DNA of 39,222 nt from the NCBI GenBank assembly GCA_903850565.1, contig CAINLV010000027.1:1-39222 (forward strand). Reading direction: 5' to 3'. Each line of letters opens with the position of its first letter. Positions within the stretch are counted from its first letter, which is position 1. The notes beneath the pieces were generated by a model. That model did not search any database, had not been told where the DNA came from, and saw only the letters and a program-made list of their open reading frames with translations. The stretch comes from an uncultured Actinomycetes bacterium. Lineage in GTDB: Bacteria > Actinomycetota > Actinomycetes > Nanopelagicales > Nanopelagicaceae. The translations under genes were made by a program, and so were the position numbers. This document shows, in pieces, positions 10,501 through 22,916 of this stretch.

Positions 10501-11196
10501 GGCCACCCGTTGCATAGGCGCCCCATCTGTCCCACCATTCACCACGCCAAAAGCAGCAATAGCTTTCACGATATCCAAACCTTTGATTACCTGTCCCCAT
10601 AAAGTGAAATCTGGGTTCAAAGTGGAATCTGCGTAGACGATAAAGAATTGGCTGCCACTGGTATTAGGTCCGGAGTTAGCCATAGCTACGGAACCAGCGG
10701 GGTAATTATTTGCCACTTCCTGTGGAACAAATTCATCAGGAATCATAAATGCCGGTCCACCTCGGCCAGAAGCAGTTGGATCGCCACACTGCAGCACAAA
10801 GATTCCGGTGGTTGTTAAACGGTGACAGAGGGATTGATCATAAAATCCGGCAGTTGCTAACATCGCAAGTGCTCGAACGGTCAACGGCGCTTTCGCTGCA
10901 TCGGCGTATACGACAATATCCCCACAATTAGTTTTAAAAGTGATGGTGACATTTCGCTGAACTTTTTCGCGTTTGCCGATTCGCGGAGCTGCTAAGGGCT
11001 GTGGGAAATGCGGGATGGCATCTGTCGTGCGGCAGAGCGCTTTTGCTACTTTGCTCTTGGTCGACAAGGTTGCGCTAGTTGCACCGGTATTGGATGGTTT
11101 CTTCTCTGAAGCATAGGAACTAGTTGCAAATACATATGAGGAAAGCAGGGATGTCGAGATGAAAGCAATAGCAACTATTGCCGTTCTCTTTCGCAT
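10477..11196 (-). CDS. Secreted cyclophilin-type peptidyl-prolyl cis-trans isomerase
   Basis: Probably assists folding of exported proteins. The 239-residue protein has a basic N terminus (MRKRT), a hydrophobic signal segment to about residue 25, then a Ser/Thr-rich linker and a cyclophilin domain with the catalytic-region CHRL, the FVLQCGDPTASGRGGP strand and NSGPNTSGSQFFIV. There is no lipobox cysteine. I chose the ATG at 11196, which lies two bases after the guaA stop and has GGGAG five bases upstream; an ATG at 11208 is also in frame. The last codons (IESVSVR) lie inside the 52-bp repeat. It ends the guaB-guaB3-guaA operon. Confidence 0.9.
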   Translation of the reverse strand: MRKRTAIVAIAFISTSLLSSYVFATSSYASEKKPSNTGATSATLSTKSKVAKALCRTTDAIPHFPQPLAAPRIGKREKVQRNVTITFKTNCGDIVVYADAAKAPLTVRALAMLATAGFYDQSLCHRLTTTGIFVLQCGDPTASGRGGPAFMIPDEFVPQEVANNYPAGSVAMANSGPNTSGSQFFIVYADSTLNPDFTLWGQVIKGLDIVKAIAAFGVVNGGTDGAPMQRVAIESVSVR

Positions 11197-11198
11197 CA

Positions 11199-12776
11199 CT
11201 ACTCCCATTCAATAGTTCCAGGAGGTTTAGATGTGATATCTAAAACGACCCGGTTTACATCCCGTACCTCGTTTGTAATCCGTGTTGAAATCTTCTCCAA
11301 CACATCGTACGGAACTCGGCTCCAATCAGCAGTCATAGCATCTTCACTTGAGACTGGCCTGAGAACAATCGGATGACCATAAGTTCGGCCGTCGCCTTGA
11401 ACGCCAACGCTTCGTACGTCAGCGAGAAGGACGACCGGACACTGCCAAATCGATCGATCTAGACCTGCTAATTTTAATTCCTGTCGGGCGATGAAATCGG
11501 CTTTTCTCAAGATTGTAAGTCGATTCTCAGTAACTTCACCGACTATTCGAATTGCCAGGCCCGGACCTGGAAATGGTTGCCGCCAGACGATCTCGCCAGG
11601 CAATCCCAACTCCAAGCCCGCTTCCCGAACTTCATCCTTAAATAGGGTCCGAAGCGGCTCAATGAGCGTGAATTGCAGATCATCAGGCAGTCCACCAACA
11701 TTGTGATGGGACTTAATATTTGCCGTTCCCGTTCCCCCGCCAGACTCCACAACATCTGGATAGAGCGTGCCTTGGACTAAGAAATCAATCGCCTCGTCTT
11801 GGGAGACTTCCCGTGCCGCACTTTCGAATGCTCTGATGAATTCAGCGCCAATAATCTTTCGCTTTTCCTCTGGATCTGTCACACCAGATAGACGCTCCAT
11901 AAATCGAGCTTTTGCATCAACCACCTTGAGCGATACCCCGGTGGCTGCAACGAAATCGCGCTCGACTTGTTCGGCTTCGCCTTCACGCAACAATCCATGA
12001 TCTACAAATACACAAGTAAGTTGCGAGCCAATTGCACGCTGAACGATTGCGGCAGCAACCGCGCTATCGACCCCACCAGAAAGCCCGCAGAGGACTCGCT
12101 TGTCGCCAACAATATTTCGAATCTTTTCCACTTCGGTGGCAACGATATTTTCCGGATTCCAAATCGGAGCACACCCGACAATATCGATGAGCCAATGGCG
12201 CAATATTTCTTGGCCATTTTCTGAGTGCAAAACTTCCGGGTGAAATTGCACTCCGGCAAGGTAAGCGTCTGTACTTTCGAAGGCAACAATTGGAGTTGAG
12301 TCTGTTTGGGCTGTTGAAATAAAGCCAGATGGAACGCTAGTGACACTGTCTCCGTGGCTCATCCACACATTAAATTCTTCGGGGATGTGATTTAGTAATT
12401 GAGAACTTCCGTTACGACGCAGGAGCGTTCTTCCATATTCAGAATTTCCAGTTTGAGTCACTACTCCACCAAGGGCAGCAGCCATAACTTGGAATCCATA
12501 ACAAATTCCAAAAATAGGAATGTTCAATGCGAAGATCTCTTTATCAAAAGTTGGTGCACCCTCGGCATACACACTTGCAGGTCCACCCGAGAGAATGATT
12601 GCTTTCGGTTTCTTTGCAGCTATGGCAGCAGCGGAAATCGAAGAAGGGACAATTTCAGAATAAACCTGAGCTTGCCGAACTCTTCGGGCAATTAATTGTG
12701 CGTATTGAGCACCGAAATCGACGACAAGAACTAATTCTTGTTCCGTAGGCGCCGCATTATGCACGGTGAATGACAA
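11199..12776 (-). CDS. guaA: GMP synthase (glutamine-hydrolysing)
   Basis: Aminates XMP to GMP. The 525-residue protein has an N-terminal class I glutamine amidotransferase domain with the nucleophile Cys92 in GICYGFQ and the HPE triad (FHPEVLHS), an ATP-pyrophosphatase domain with the SGGVDS loop near residue 235, and the C-terminal dimerisation domain with [10 protein letters not shown] and the invariant end KPPGTIEWE. The ATG overlaps guaB3 by 20 bases and has a GAGG ribosome site inside the end of guaB3. It completes the IMP to GMP branch together with guaB. Confidence 0.97.
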   Translation of the reverse strand: MSFTVHNAAPTEQELVLVVDFGAQYAQLIARRVRQAQVYSEIVPSSISAAAIAAKKPKAIILSGGPASVYAEGAPTFDKEIFALNIPIFGICYGFQVMAAALGGVVTQTGNSEYGRTLLRRNGSSQLLNHIPEEFNVWMSHGDSVTSVPSGFISTAQTDSTPIVAFESTDAYLAGVQFHPEVLHSENGQEILRHWLIDIVGCAPIWNPENIVATEVEKIRNIVGDKRVLCGLSGGVDSAVAAAIVQRAIGSQLTCVFVDHGLLREGEAEQVERDFVAATGVSLKVVDAKARFMERLSGVTDPEEKRKIIGAEFIRAFESAAREVSQDEAIDFLVQGTLYPDVVESGGGTGTANIKSHHNVGGLPDDLQFTLIEPLRTLFKDEVREAGLELGLPGEIVWRQPFPGPGLAIRIVGEVTENRLTILRKADFIARQELKLAGLDRSIWQCPVVLLADVRSVGVQGDGRTYGHPIVLRPVSSEDAMTADWSRVPYDVLEKISTRITNEVRDVNRVVLDITSKPPGTIEWE

Positions 12777-13869
12777 CCTCTACCTTTTGGAATTCTTTAA
12801 GATCCGAATAACCAGAGGTGGCCATTCCTCGGCGAAGTGCGCCGAATAGGTTCATGGATCCATCGGCAGTGCGTGAAGGGCCGGTCAAAATTTCTTCTAG
12901 TGTGCCGACCGTTCCGACATGGACTCTGTCTCCGCGAGGAAGTTCGGCATGGTGTGCTTCAGAACCCCAATGCCAGCCTTTTCCAGGAGCTTCGATGGCT
13001 CTGGAAAGCGGTGACCCCATCATCACTGCATCAGCACCACAAGCAATAGCTTTGGCAATATCACCACTGCGGCCAACCGAACCATCAGCAATCACGTGTA
13101 CGTAACGACCACCTGACTCATCCATGTAATCGCGGCGCGCCGAGGCAACTTCAGCAACCGCCGAAGCCATAGGCACAGCAATTCCAAGAACGGTTCGGGT
13201 TGTGTGAGCGGCGCCTCCGCCGAATCCCACTAGAACTCCGGCTGCTCCTGCGCGCATCAAGTGCAATGCACCGGTTCCCGTTGCACATCCGCCAACAATC
13301 ACCGGAACATCGAGTTCGTAAATAAATTTCTTAAGATTCAAGGCCGCATTTTTTGTGGCGACATGTTCGGCGCTAACTGTTGTCCCACGAATAACAAATA
13401 AATCAACGCCAGCATCGACAACAACTTTATGAAGTTCGGCAGTTCGTTGCGGCGAGAGTGCTCCGGCAACCGTTACGCCAGCACTTCTGATTTCAGAAAT
13501 TCGCTGCTTTATTAATTCAGGAATAATCGGGGCTGAATAAAGTTCTTGCATTCTGCGGATTGCTTGTTCCTGAGGCATAGATGCGATCTCACCCAATTGA
13601 ATTCTAGGATTTTCATGTCGAGTCCAGAGGCCTTCTAAATTAAGGACTCCTACTCCACCTAATTTGCCGATAGCAATCGCAGTCTCAGGTGAAACCACTG
13701 AGTCCATTGGCGCTGCCAAGAAGGGGAGATCAAACTTGTAGGCATCGATCTGCCAACTAATAGAAACTTCTTCAGGGTCACGGGTTCGGCGACTGGGGAC
13801 AATTGCGATGTCATCAAAAGAATAAGCAATGCGAGCGCGCTTGCCAGGACCGATCTCTATCTCGTTCAT
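12757..13869 (-). CDS. guaB3: GuaB3-family IMP dehydrogenase-related protein, catalytic Cys replaced by His
   Basis: A 370-residue TIM-barrel protein of the IMPDH/GMP-reductase superfamily without CBS domains. It starts [20 protein letters not shown], as actinobacterial GuaB3 proteins do, and keeps the phosphate-binding loop ([19 protein letters not shown]) and the C-terminal LKEFQKVEV. In the active-site loop GuaB has GSICTTR, while this protein has GAAHTTR, placing His222 where the nucleophilic Cys should be. The IMPDH covalent mechanism is therefore not possible at this site. Cyanobacterial GuaB3 has been described as a GMP reductase; whether that holds here is open. It sits two bases after guaB and overlaps guaA. 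Confidence 0.92.
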   Translation of the reverse strand: MNEIEIGPGKRARIAYSFDDIAIVPSRRTRDPEEVSISWQIDAYKFDLPFLAAPMDSVVSPETAIAIGKLGGVGVLNLEGLWTRHENPRIQLGEIASMPQEQAIRRMQELYSAPIIPELIKQRISEIRSAGVTVAGALSPQRTAELHKVVVDAGVDLFVIRGTTVSAEHVATKNAALNLKKFIYELDVPVIVGGCATGTGALHLMRAGAAGVLVGFGGGAAHTTRTVLGIAVPMASAVAEVASARRDYMDESGGRYVHVIADGSVGRSGDIAKAIACGADAVMMGSPLSRAIEAPGKGWHWGSEAHHAELPRGDRVHVGTVGTLEEILTGPSRTADGSMNLFGALRRGMATSGYSDLKEFQKVEVVIHRA

Positions 13870-13871
13870 AT

Positions 13872-15976
<2,105 letters not shown>

Positions 15977-16091
15977 GTGCTCATGTTCCTTGACCTTGCC
16001 ATTTTTCTCTACCTGAAATGGAAGAAAAGCGGCGCAAAAAGCGTTATCTCGGGAAATACGAGTGCTAGCCCAAAGATCTCCACGAAGGAAC

Positions 16092-16120
16092 TTGAACAAC
16101 CTATGAAACGATTGTAGGCT
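16092..16120 (+). promoter_or_regulatory. whiB promoter, leaderless
   Basis: TTGAAC (16092-16097), a 17-base spacer and TAGGCT (16115-16120). Only six bases separate the -10 hexamer from the whiB ATG at 16127, so transcription should start at or beside the ATG. No ribosome site is present. The other 115 bases of this divergent gap, which must also hold the promoter of the MerR/B12 regulator, show no clear second promoter. Confidence 0.7.
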
Positions 16121-16126
16121 CCGACT

Positions 16127-16441
16127 ATGACCGAAATTTCCAGACTTCCAAAACCCGTCGCATCGGCTTGGGAATGGCAACAACGCGGTGCCTGCCAGGA
16201 TCTTCCTACCGAGATGTTCTTCCATCCAGATGGAGAACGTGGCCCACGTCGACGAAATCGTGAAAATGCAGCTAAAGCAATTTGCGCTTCTTGCCCGGTC
16301 ATCGTTGCCTGTCGGACCCACGCGCTTTCGGTTCAAGAGCCTTACGGTATTTGGGGTGGCCTCTCCGAAGATGATCGTGCCGTAATTCTCGGTCGCGAAT
16401 TAGTGGCAGAACAAGCCCTTCCCTTTTCTTCAGCATCTTAA
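16127..16441 (+). CDS. WhiB-family iron-sulfur transcription factor
   Basis: A 104-residue Wbl protein. The four [4Fe-4S] ligands are Cys23, Cys53, Cys56 and Cys62 (C-x29-C-x2-C-x5-C), followed by the sigma-contacting GIWGG turn at residues 74-78 and a short C-terminal tail. Wbl proteins bind the primary sigma factor region 4 and sense redox state or NO. The tail after GIWGG has few basic residues, so DNA contact may be weak. The gene is divergent from the putative B12 photoreceptor and convergent with the SGNH remnant. Which Wbl subfamily it belongs to cannot be fixed by eye. Confidence 0.92.
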   Translation: MTEISRLPKPVASAWEWQQRGACQDLPTEMFFHPDGERGPRRRNRENAAKAICASCPVIVACRTHALSVQEPYGIWGGLSEDDRAVILGRELVAEQALPFSSAS

Positions 16442-16476
16442 GAATCGAACTCAACTTACTTTTATTGTTTTAAATT

Positions 16477-17426
16477 TTATTCTGTCAGTTCTTTCCACAG
16501 AGGCGACTCTAAAGTTTTGGCAAAAGTGGCTGTGAGATGACCGCCGTCTACAAAAATTAGGTAGTTCCCCGAAATTGGCGAACATGGATCGGTCTTACAA
16601 ATCCATGGAGTTGGATCTACAAAAGTTATCCCTTGGCCAATAGCAATCTTTTTCTCTTCAGAAATCCAATCGACATTGACCGCACGAGCGTATGGCGTGC
16701 TACATGCAGCCACGCTTTTCTTATGCGCGGCTAAACAATCTGGAACGTTAAATATAGAAATCGGCGTATCAGCTAAATAAACAACTTTCTTAGTGGCGCT
16801 CTTCAATTGCGAAATCGTAGTTGTGATTCCCTTTTCCCAGGCGGCGGTTCGAATCGCGCCAGTTAAAACATTGCCACTTGCATCAATCGATTAGTAGTTG
16901 AATTCCAAGCTGGAATATTGGCGGGCCAACAAGAGGACATCGTGAGTGAATAGAAACTCCAACCCTTAGCCTGTGCCAATTTTTGAATCGCAGGAAACCA
17001 CGAGAGTGCGTGACTATCTCCAAATAAAACAATATTTTGATCCGAATCTTTATTGCCATAGTGACAATCAGATTCCGAAGCAGTGAGGTCTTGTTGAGTG
17101 TGGCACTTATCCAAGTAAGGAGTAGGACGATCCTGCTTTGCTGTGGCTATCGAAGGCTTTAATATTTTAGGAACTGCAATATCCACCAAGGCGGGAAGTT
17201 TTGTAAGTGAGAGCGCAGTGGCCTCCGCAGATGCCGTTATGGAAGGTGTGGGCGTTGCTGATGCTGATTCTGATGGCATGGGTGTGGGCGTTGCTGATGC
17301 TGATTCTGATGGCATGGGTGTGGGTGAATCAGCCAGAGAATTGCTCTGGAAGTTAAGAAGTAAGGCGATGCAGAGGAGAAGCGCAACGAGCAAGGAGGTC
17401 TGCTTCGGAACGAACTTCCATCTCAC
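16477..17426 (-). pseudogene. Exported SGNH-type hydrolase, split by a frameshift
   Basis: Two reading frames together make one protein: 16863-17426 (187 residues) and 16477-16806 plus its upstream extension to about 16875 in the other frame. The first part has a signal or anchor segment, a PTPMPSESASAT repeat linker and the SGNH block I serine in VLFGDSHALSW. The second part has the late block ending DGGHLTATF with the catalytic Asp/His, as in the C-terminal domain of OafA-like acyltransferases. A one-base insertion after CGATT near 16882 would join them. As it stands the catalytic Ser and His are on separate frames. The gene lies 30 bases after the ROK kinase gene. Sequencing error cannot be excluded. 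Confidence 0.75.
17245..17325. repeat. 36-bp tandem repeat inside the SGNH gene linker
   Basis: The 36-bp unit starts at 17245 and 17281, with a partial third start at 17317. It codes for the 12-residue linker repeat PTPMPSESASAT between the membrane segment and the hydrolase domain. Copies are identical at the DNA level, which suggests recent duplication or slippage. Confidence 0.85.
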
Positions 17427-17456
17427 CGCTTTAGATTAAAACGGGCGGGTGAGAAT

Positions 17457-18236
17457 TTAATGAGAAAATAAACTCCAAGCCCTTACTCCCCCTATGATTC
17501 CGGCGCTGTTGGGAACGATCACCACTTCTTCGCCCAAAGTGGCCAGGACTTCGGTTTTGATTCGACGGGAATTTCCGCCGCCAATGTAGAGGCGATCCCA
17601 ATGAAAGACCGGGTACAAATCCGCAACCATCGCCCTAATTCGGCGAGACCAAAAAGAATCACCTAATCGACGGCGTTCATGTTCTCCGATCCAGGTGTCG
17701 TAACTGGTCGATCTTCTAATCGGTGCATGGGAGAGTTCAATGTGAGGTGCCAATTTTCCGCCATCAAACATCGCAAAACCCAGCCCAGTTCCCAAGGTCA
17801 GGACAACTTCCAAGCCTGAACCCACAACAACTCCTGCGCCATGAATCTCCGCATCGTTGAAAACCAAAGTCGGCAGACGAAATTTATCCTTAACAGCTTG
17901 GGCCACATCAAAACCACCCCAAAGTTTTTGTAATTCCGGATCTACTTTGGTTCGGGGTCCGCGAGTATTTATATAGTGTGGAGTGTGCACAACCACGCCA
18001 TGGCGAATCATTCCAGGCATACCGATTGTGATGCGATCAAAGTGAGGCGATTGCCTGGAAATGGTGTCGAGCAATTCTAAGAGGGTGGCTGGAGCAAATG
18101 GATACGGAGTGGGAATTTGGAGCGCTTGTGAATGTAACGTTCCTGCAGAATCAAGAACTGAACTCTTGACACTCATTCCCCCAAAGTCAATGCATAAGGT
18201 CATCAACTCTTTCGCACCATCTGATTCCAGGTTCAC
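17457..18236 (-). CDS. ppgK: ROK-family kinase, polyphosphate-glucokinase-like
   Basis: Likely phosphorylates glucose using polyphosphate and/or ATP. Seen are an N-terminal phosphate loop LCIDFGGMSVKSS (the usual DxGGT has Met for Thr), IGMPGMIRHGVV, the catalytic Asp in FNDAEIHGAG, TLGTGLGFAMFDGG and IGGGNSRRI. These follow the PPGK order (NDAD, LTLGTGIG, ELGH-like ELSH). The start is uncertain: GTG at 18236 lies six bases from a TAATGT -10 box, while ATG at 18203 gives a 248-residue protein starting MTLCIDFGG. I prefer 18236 because several genes here share this leaderless layout. It follows groEL after a terminator. Confidence 0.78.
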   Translation of the reverse strand: MNLESDGAKELMTLCIDFGGMSVKSSVLDSAGTLHSQALQIPTPYPFAPATLLELLDTISRQSPHFDRITIGMPGMIRHGVVVHTPHYINTRGPRTKVDPELQKLWGGFDVAQAVKDKFRLPTLVFNDAEIHGAGVVVGSGLEVVLTLGTGLGFAMFDGGKLAPHIELSHAPIRRSTSYDTWIGEHERRRLGDSFWSRRIRAMVADLYPVFHWDRLYIGGGNSRRIKTEVLATLGEEVVIVPNSAGIIGGVRAWSLFSH

Positions 18237-18242
18237 TCTCAA

Positions 18243-18271
18243 ACATTAAAGCAAAAAAGTGGACCCACCAA
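18243..18271 (-). promoter_or_regulatory. Candidate ppgK promoter, leaderless, inside the groEL terminator
   Basis: On the minus strand TTGGTG (18266-18271), a 17-base spacer and TAATGT (18243-18248) stand six bases before a GTG at 18236. The -35 hexamer falls in the loop of the groEL terminator. The -35 match is poor, the -10 match good. Confidence 0.45.
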
Positions 18272-18287
18272 AAGGTAGGTCCACTTT
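18253..18287 (-). terminator. Rho-independent terminator of groES-groEL
   Basis: Arms AAAGTGGACC and GGTCCACTTT, plus an inner 3-bp stem, close a 4-base loop, followed on the minus strand by TTTTTT. The unpaired position on the plus strand (C opposite A) becomes a U-G pair in minus-strand RNA, giving a continuous 14-bp stem. This supports the minus orientation. Confidence 0.9.
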
Positions 18288-18307
18288 GAGCATTTGCCCG
18301 ATGATAC

Positions 18308-19945
<1,638 letters not shown>

Positions 19946-19948
19946 CTA

Positions 19949-20245
19949 TTACTTCTTCTCAATAATTGCTAATACATCGCGAGCTGAGAGAACTAAGTAC
20001 TCCTCATTGTTGTACTTAACTTCAGTTCCGCCGTATTTGCTGTACAGAACTACATCGCCGACCTGAACGTCCATAGGGGTGCGAACACCATCATCGAAGC
20101 GACCTGGGCCAACTGCAATAACAGTTCCCTCTTGTGGCTTCTCTTTGGCGGTATCTGGAATAACCAAACCTGATGCAGTGGTTTGCTCGGCCTCATTGGC
20201 CTTAACAACAATGCGATCTTCAAGTGGCTTAATGGCAACGGCCAT
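19949..20245 (-). CDS. groS: 10-kDa co-chaperonin GroES
   Basis: Lid of the GroEL chamber. The 98-residue protein begins [20 protein letters not shown], has the mobile loop with [17 protein letters not shown] and the roof and C-terminal strands ending in VLAIIEKK. An AAGGAG ribosome site is placed before the ATG at 20245. It is the first gene of the groES-groEL operon, with a TTGACC/TAGAGT promoter and a CIRCE element in the 145 bases upstream. Confidence 0.97.
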   Translation of the reverse strand: MAVAIKPLEDRIVVKANEAEQTTASGLVIPDTAKEKPQEGTVIAVGPGRFDDGVRTPMDVQVGDVVLYSKYGGTEVKYNNEEYLVLSARDVLAIIEKK

Positions 20246-20307
20246 GTGTGCGCTCCTTCTTACTTATAAAGTGGATGTAACTGCTTTCCTGCTCAGACCT
20301 AAGCGAA

Positions 20308-20334
20308 TTAGCAGACTAGGCCCGAGAGTGCTAA
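20308..20334. promoter_or_regulatory. CIRCE operator (HrcA binding site)
   Basis: TTAGCAGAC, a 9-base spacer and GAGTGCTAA. The CIRCE consensus is TTAGCACTC-N9-GAGTGCTAA; one half (20326-20334) is perfect and the other has two mismatches. The element lies over the expected transcription start of groES, the usual place for HrcA repression. Confidence 0.93.
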
Positions 20335-20338
20335 CCAA

Positions 20339-20368
20339 ACTCTAAAGGGGGGCACCTACCTTGGTCAA
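20339..20368 (-). promoter_or_regulatory. groES-groEL promoter
   Basis: On the minus strand TTGACC (20363-20368), an 18-base spacer and TAGAGT (20339-20344). Transcription would begin around 20332, inside the CIRCE element, leaving an 87-base leader before groES. Confidence 0.75.
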
Positions 20369-20390
20369 TTTGAAATGATGGGCATCGCCC

Positions 20391-21428
20391 TTATTGCCAG
20401 ATGATCCGCTCAATGCCTGGACTGGAACTGGCTGACAACCCAGTGAGAGAGGGGGCGATTCCGGCGCTCAGGGCTAAGGAACCCAAGGCGGCAACCATGG
20501 CGCCATTATCGGTGCACAACCCGATCTCTGGGGTTCTTAGCTCAATTCCGGCCCGGTGGCAGCGAAGTACCGCCTCTTCCCGCAATCTGGAATTTGCGGC
20601 AACCCCGCCGGCGATCACTAGCGAATCGATCCCGGACTCTTGGCAGGCTCTGATTGCCTTTCGTAGCAATACATCCACCACCGCCTCCTGGAAAGAAGCT
20701 GCGACATCGGCACGAATGAAATCCGGGGTGGCCTGTAGATAGCGAGAGACCGCAGTCTTCAAACCAGAGAAGGAAAAATCGAAGGGGTGCTCAACTAGAT
20801 CATCGCCCTGCATGAGCGCTCGCGGGAAGGCGATGGCAGCGCCCGAACCCAACTTGGCTTCCCGATCAATGGCAGGGCCACCTGGAAAACCCAAGTTCAA
20901 AATCCGAGCAATTTTATCGAAGGCTTCGCCAGCAGCATCGTCCATGGTCTGACCCAGAGTATGCACATCTGTAGTTATGTCGTTGATCTGCAAAATCGAA
21001 CTGTGACCGCCACTGACTAAGAGCCCGATGCTTGGCCGCAACGGACCAGTCGTCCCCAAGCAATCCACCGCAATATGTGCAGATAAATGATTGACCCCGT
21101 AGAGCGGTTTATTGAGAGCCACAGAAAGTGCTGAAGCCGAACTCACTCCAACTAAGAGCGCTCCGATCAAACCTGGTCCGGCGGTGACGGCAACGGCATC
21201 AACATCGGCAAGAGTCAGGCCGGCATCATCTAGGGCCGTGGAAATGATTGCTGGCATTGCTTCTAGGTGGGCCCGACTTGCGATTTCTGGGACAACACCG
21301 CCAAATTTGGCATGCTCGTCAACGCTGGAAGAAATTACATTGGCAAGTAACTTTCGACCGCGAACAATTCCAACGGCGGTTTCATCACACGATGTTTCTA
21401 TCCCGAGAACGACCCCATCCACGTTCAT
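20391..21428 (-). CDS. tsaD: tRNA N6-threonylcarbamoyladenosine transferase TsaD
   Basis: Catalytic subunit that transfers threonylcarbamoyl to A37 of tRNAs reading ANN codons, together with TsaB and TsaE encoded just upstream. The 345-residue ASKHA-fold protein has [12 protein letters not shown] at the N terminus, the metal-binding His114 and His118 in [16 protein letters not shown], and the C-terminal [12 protein letters not shown]. Its ATG overlaps the tsaB-rimI stop by four bases. All expected catalytic motifs are intact. It ends 23 bases before the -35 box of the groES promoter. Confidence 0.97.
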   Translation of the reverse strand: MNVDGVVLGIETSCDETAVGIVRGRKLLANVISSSVDEHAKFGGVVPEIASRAHLEAMPAIISTALDDAGLTLADVDAVAVTAGPGLIGALLVGVSSASALSVALNKPLYGVNHLSAHIAVDCLGTTGPLRPSIGLLVSGGHSSILQINDITTDVHTLGQTMDDAAGEAFDKIARILNLGFPGGPAIDREAKLGSGAAIAFPRALMQGDDLVEHPFDFSFSGLKTAVSRYLQATPDFIRADVAASFQEAVVDVLLRKAIRACQESGIDSLVIAGGVAANSRLREEAVLRCHRAGIELRTPEIGLCTDNGAMVAALGSLALSAGIAPSLTGLSASSSPGIERIIWQ

Positions 21429-22459
21429 GCTAAATCTTTTCGCATAATGATGGCGGTAATTCCTGGCCCGTAATAATTGTCTCGCTTAGTTAATTCGACA
21501 AACCCAAAATCTACGTAAAGAGGTTGCGCCTGCGAATTACCTTCGCGCATTTCCAACATTATTGCCTCAGCTTTTTGGACTCTAGCCCAATCAATAAGGC
21601 GTCGAAGTAATTCGCGACCGATGCCTTTTCGCTGATAATCCAAACGTACAGTGAGCGTCAAAACATCAGTGATTCCACCAGCATGTAGCGCTCCGACGTA
21701 ACCGACGACTTGATTTTCAGATTCAGCGACGAAGTACCAGCGATTCTTTCCTGCTAATTCCTCCTTCAATTGTGCCATGGACCAAGGGTCATCAAGATAC
21801 GTTTTTATTTCAATATCAAAAACGCTCACCAGGTCCGCATAATTCATGGCTCTAAAGCTGACACCTACTGGTGCCGAAAACGCATCTGGTCGGCGGACGT
21901 AGATAGGAGTTGTATAAAGTGGTCCATCTACACTTACCTTTTCCAAGAGAGCTGGTTGGGGATAAAGCAGGTCAGAGTTGGAACTAAATTTGTATTTCTG
22001 CGCTCCTTCACCAAAAGCCGGAAGCTTCAAGAGTTTCAAAGTTTGGGGAGCGCCTACGTGGGGTTCGCACATTCGCAGACCGTTCTTATATCTAGCCCAA
22101 AAGATTTCCTTTCGGCGAGCATCGGTTGCTACTAAATATTCTCCAGTCGAATCCGGCTCAACTGCAGGGACAATTCCATCCAGAGAGCAAACTCCGAGCC
22201 AAGGAATGTTGCGAGCCAATGCAAAACTCTGAGCGAAGGCGATGCCTACCCGCAGCCCAGTAAACGGACCTGGTCCCATGCCGACAATAACTTGGTCAAC
22301 ATGGGAACTTTCCATCAAAACCTTTTCGACTAAGCGAGGAAGTATTTCGCCATGCGCAAGCGCATCATCATGATGAAGCTCAACGATCATTCGACCGTCT
22401 TGAATAATTGCCACGGCGGTACGTTGGGTGGAGGTATCGATGACCAGGCTAATACTCAT
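21425..22459 (-). CDS. tsaB: Fusion of TsaB (t6A synthesis) and RimI-type N-acetyltransferase
   Basis: A 344-residue protein with two domains in one frame. Residues 1 to about 195 are TsaB ([27 protein letters not shown]), the partner that pairs with TsaD. Residues from about 200 on form a GNAT domain of the RimI type ([38 protein letters not shown]), which acetylates the N terminus of ribosomal protein S18 in other bacteria. I placed the start at the ATG at 22459, which overlaps the tsaE stop as ATGA; an in-frame ATG at 22477 would add six residues. The C terminus overlaps tsaD by four bases. Confidence 0.93.
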   Translation of the reverse strand: MSISLVIDTSTQRTAVAIIQDGRMIVELHHDDALAHGEILPRLVEKVLMESSHVDQVIVGMGPGPFTGLRVGIAFAQSFALARNIPWLGVCSLDGIVPAVEPDSTGEYLVATDARRKEIFWARYKNGLRMCEPHVGAPQTLKLLKLPAFGEGAQKYKFSSNSDLLYPQPALLEKVSVDGPLYTTPIYVRRPDAFSAPVGVSFRAMNYADLVSVFDIEIKTYLDDPWSMAQLKEELAGKNRWYFVAESENQVVGYVGALHAGGITDVLTLTVRLDYQRKGIGRELLRRLIDWARVQKAEAIMLEMREGNSQAQPLYVDFGFVELTKRDNYYGPGITAIIMRKDLA

Positions 22460-22899
22460 AAATTGAATTCGCCCCATCTCATGCCAACGCCAGTCACGGT
22501 AATTATTCGTTGATCTTCAACGGTCCCGTAATCGATAACAATATTTAAATATTCGTCTGCAATTCTGGATGCGAAAGTTTCGCCCCATTCAATAACGACG
22601 ATACTTTTTTCAATAAGGCTCTCTAAATCCAAATCATCAAAAAGCGCCGCTGGGTCTCCGGTGAGACGGTAAGCATCGACATGAACAAGTGGATGAACTC
22701 CTTGGTGAATTCTGGAGATAACGAAGGTGGGCGAGGTAATTCCTTTGATACCAAGTGCTGCACCTATCCCTTGTGTCAACAAGGTTTTTCCAGCACCCAA
22801 TGGACCAGTCAGAACCAGGACATCTCCGGGATGCAATAGCGCACCTAAGTTACGGCCCCACTCAAACATGGCCTCGGCAGATTCGATGACAGTAGCCAC
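22456..22899 (-). CDS. tsaE: tRNA threonylcarbamoyladenosine biosynthesis ATPase TsaE
   Basis: P-loop ATPase needed for turnover of the TsaD-TsaB complex. The 147-residue protein has Walker A GPLGAGKT near residues 32-39, ITSPTFV (switch I), VHVDAYRL and VIEWGE. It starts at a GTG with no ribosome site, directly after the terminator of the hydrolase gene. A TAACCT hexamer six bases upstream suggests a leaderless mRNA for the tsaE-tsaB-tsaD operon. Full length for the family. Confidence 0.94.
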   Translation of the reverse strand: MATVIESAEAMFEWGRNLGALLHPGDVLVLTGPLGAGKTLLTQGIGAALGIKGITSPTFVISRIHQGVHPLVHVDAYRLTGDPAALFDDLDLESLIEKSIVVIEWGETFASRIADEYLNIVIDYGTVEDQRIITVTGVGMRWGEFNL

Positions 22900-22905
22900 A
22901 GGTGC

Positions 22906-22911
22906 AGGTTA
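22906..22911 (-). promoter_or_regulatory. Candidate -10 element of the tsaE operon (leaderless geometry)
   Basis: Minus-strand TAACCT ends six bases before the tsaE GTG. The position of the -35 box falls inside the upstream terminator hairpin and matches poorly. The same TAACCT hexamer forms the -10 box of the rplM promoter. Confidence 0.4.
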
Positions 22912-22916
22912 ACGCC

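Noticed and set aside
15977-16126. Operator repeats for the B12 regulator
   Set aside because: Short CTACC and GTAGG words are present but do not form a convincing repeated operator by eye.
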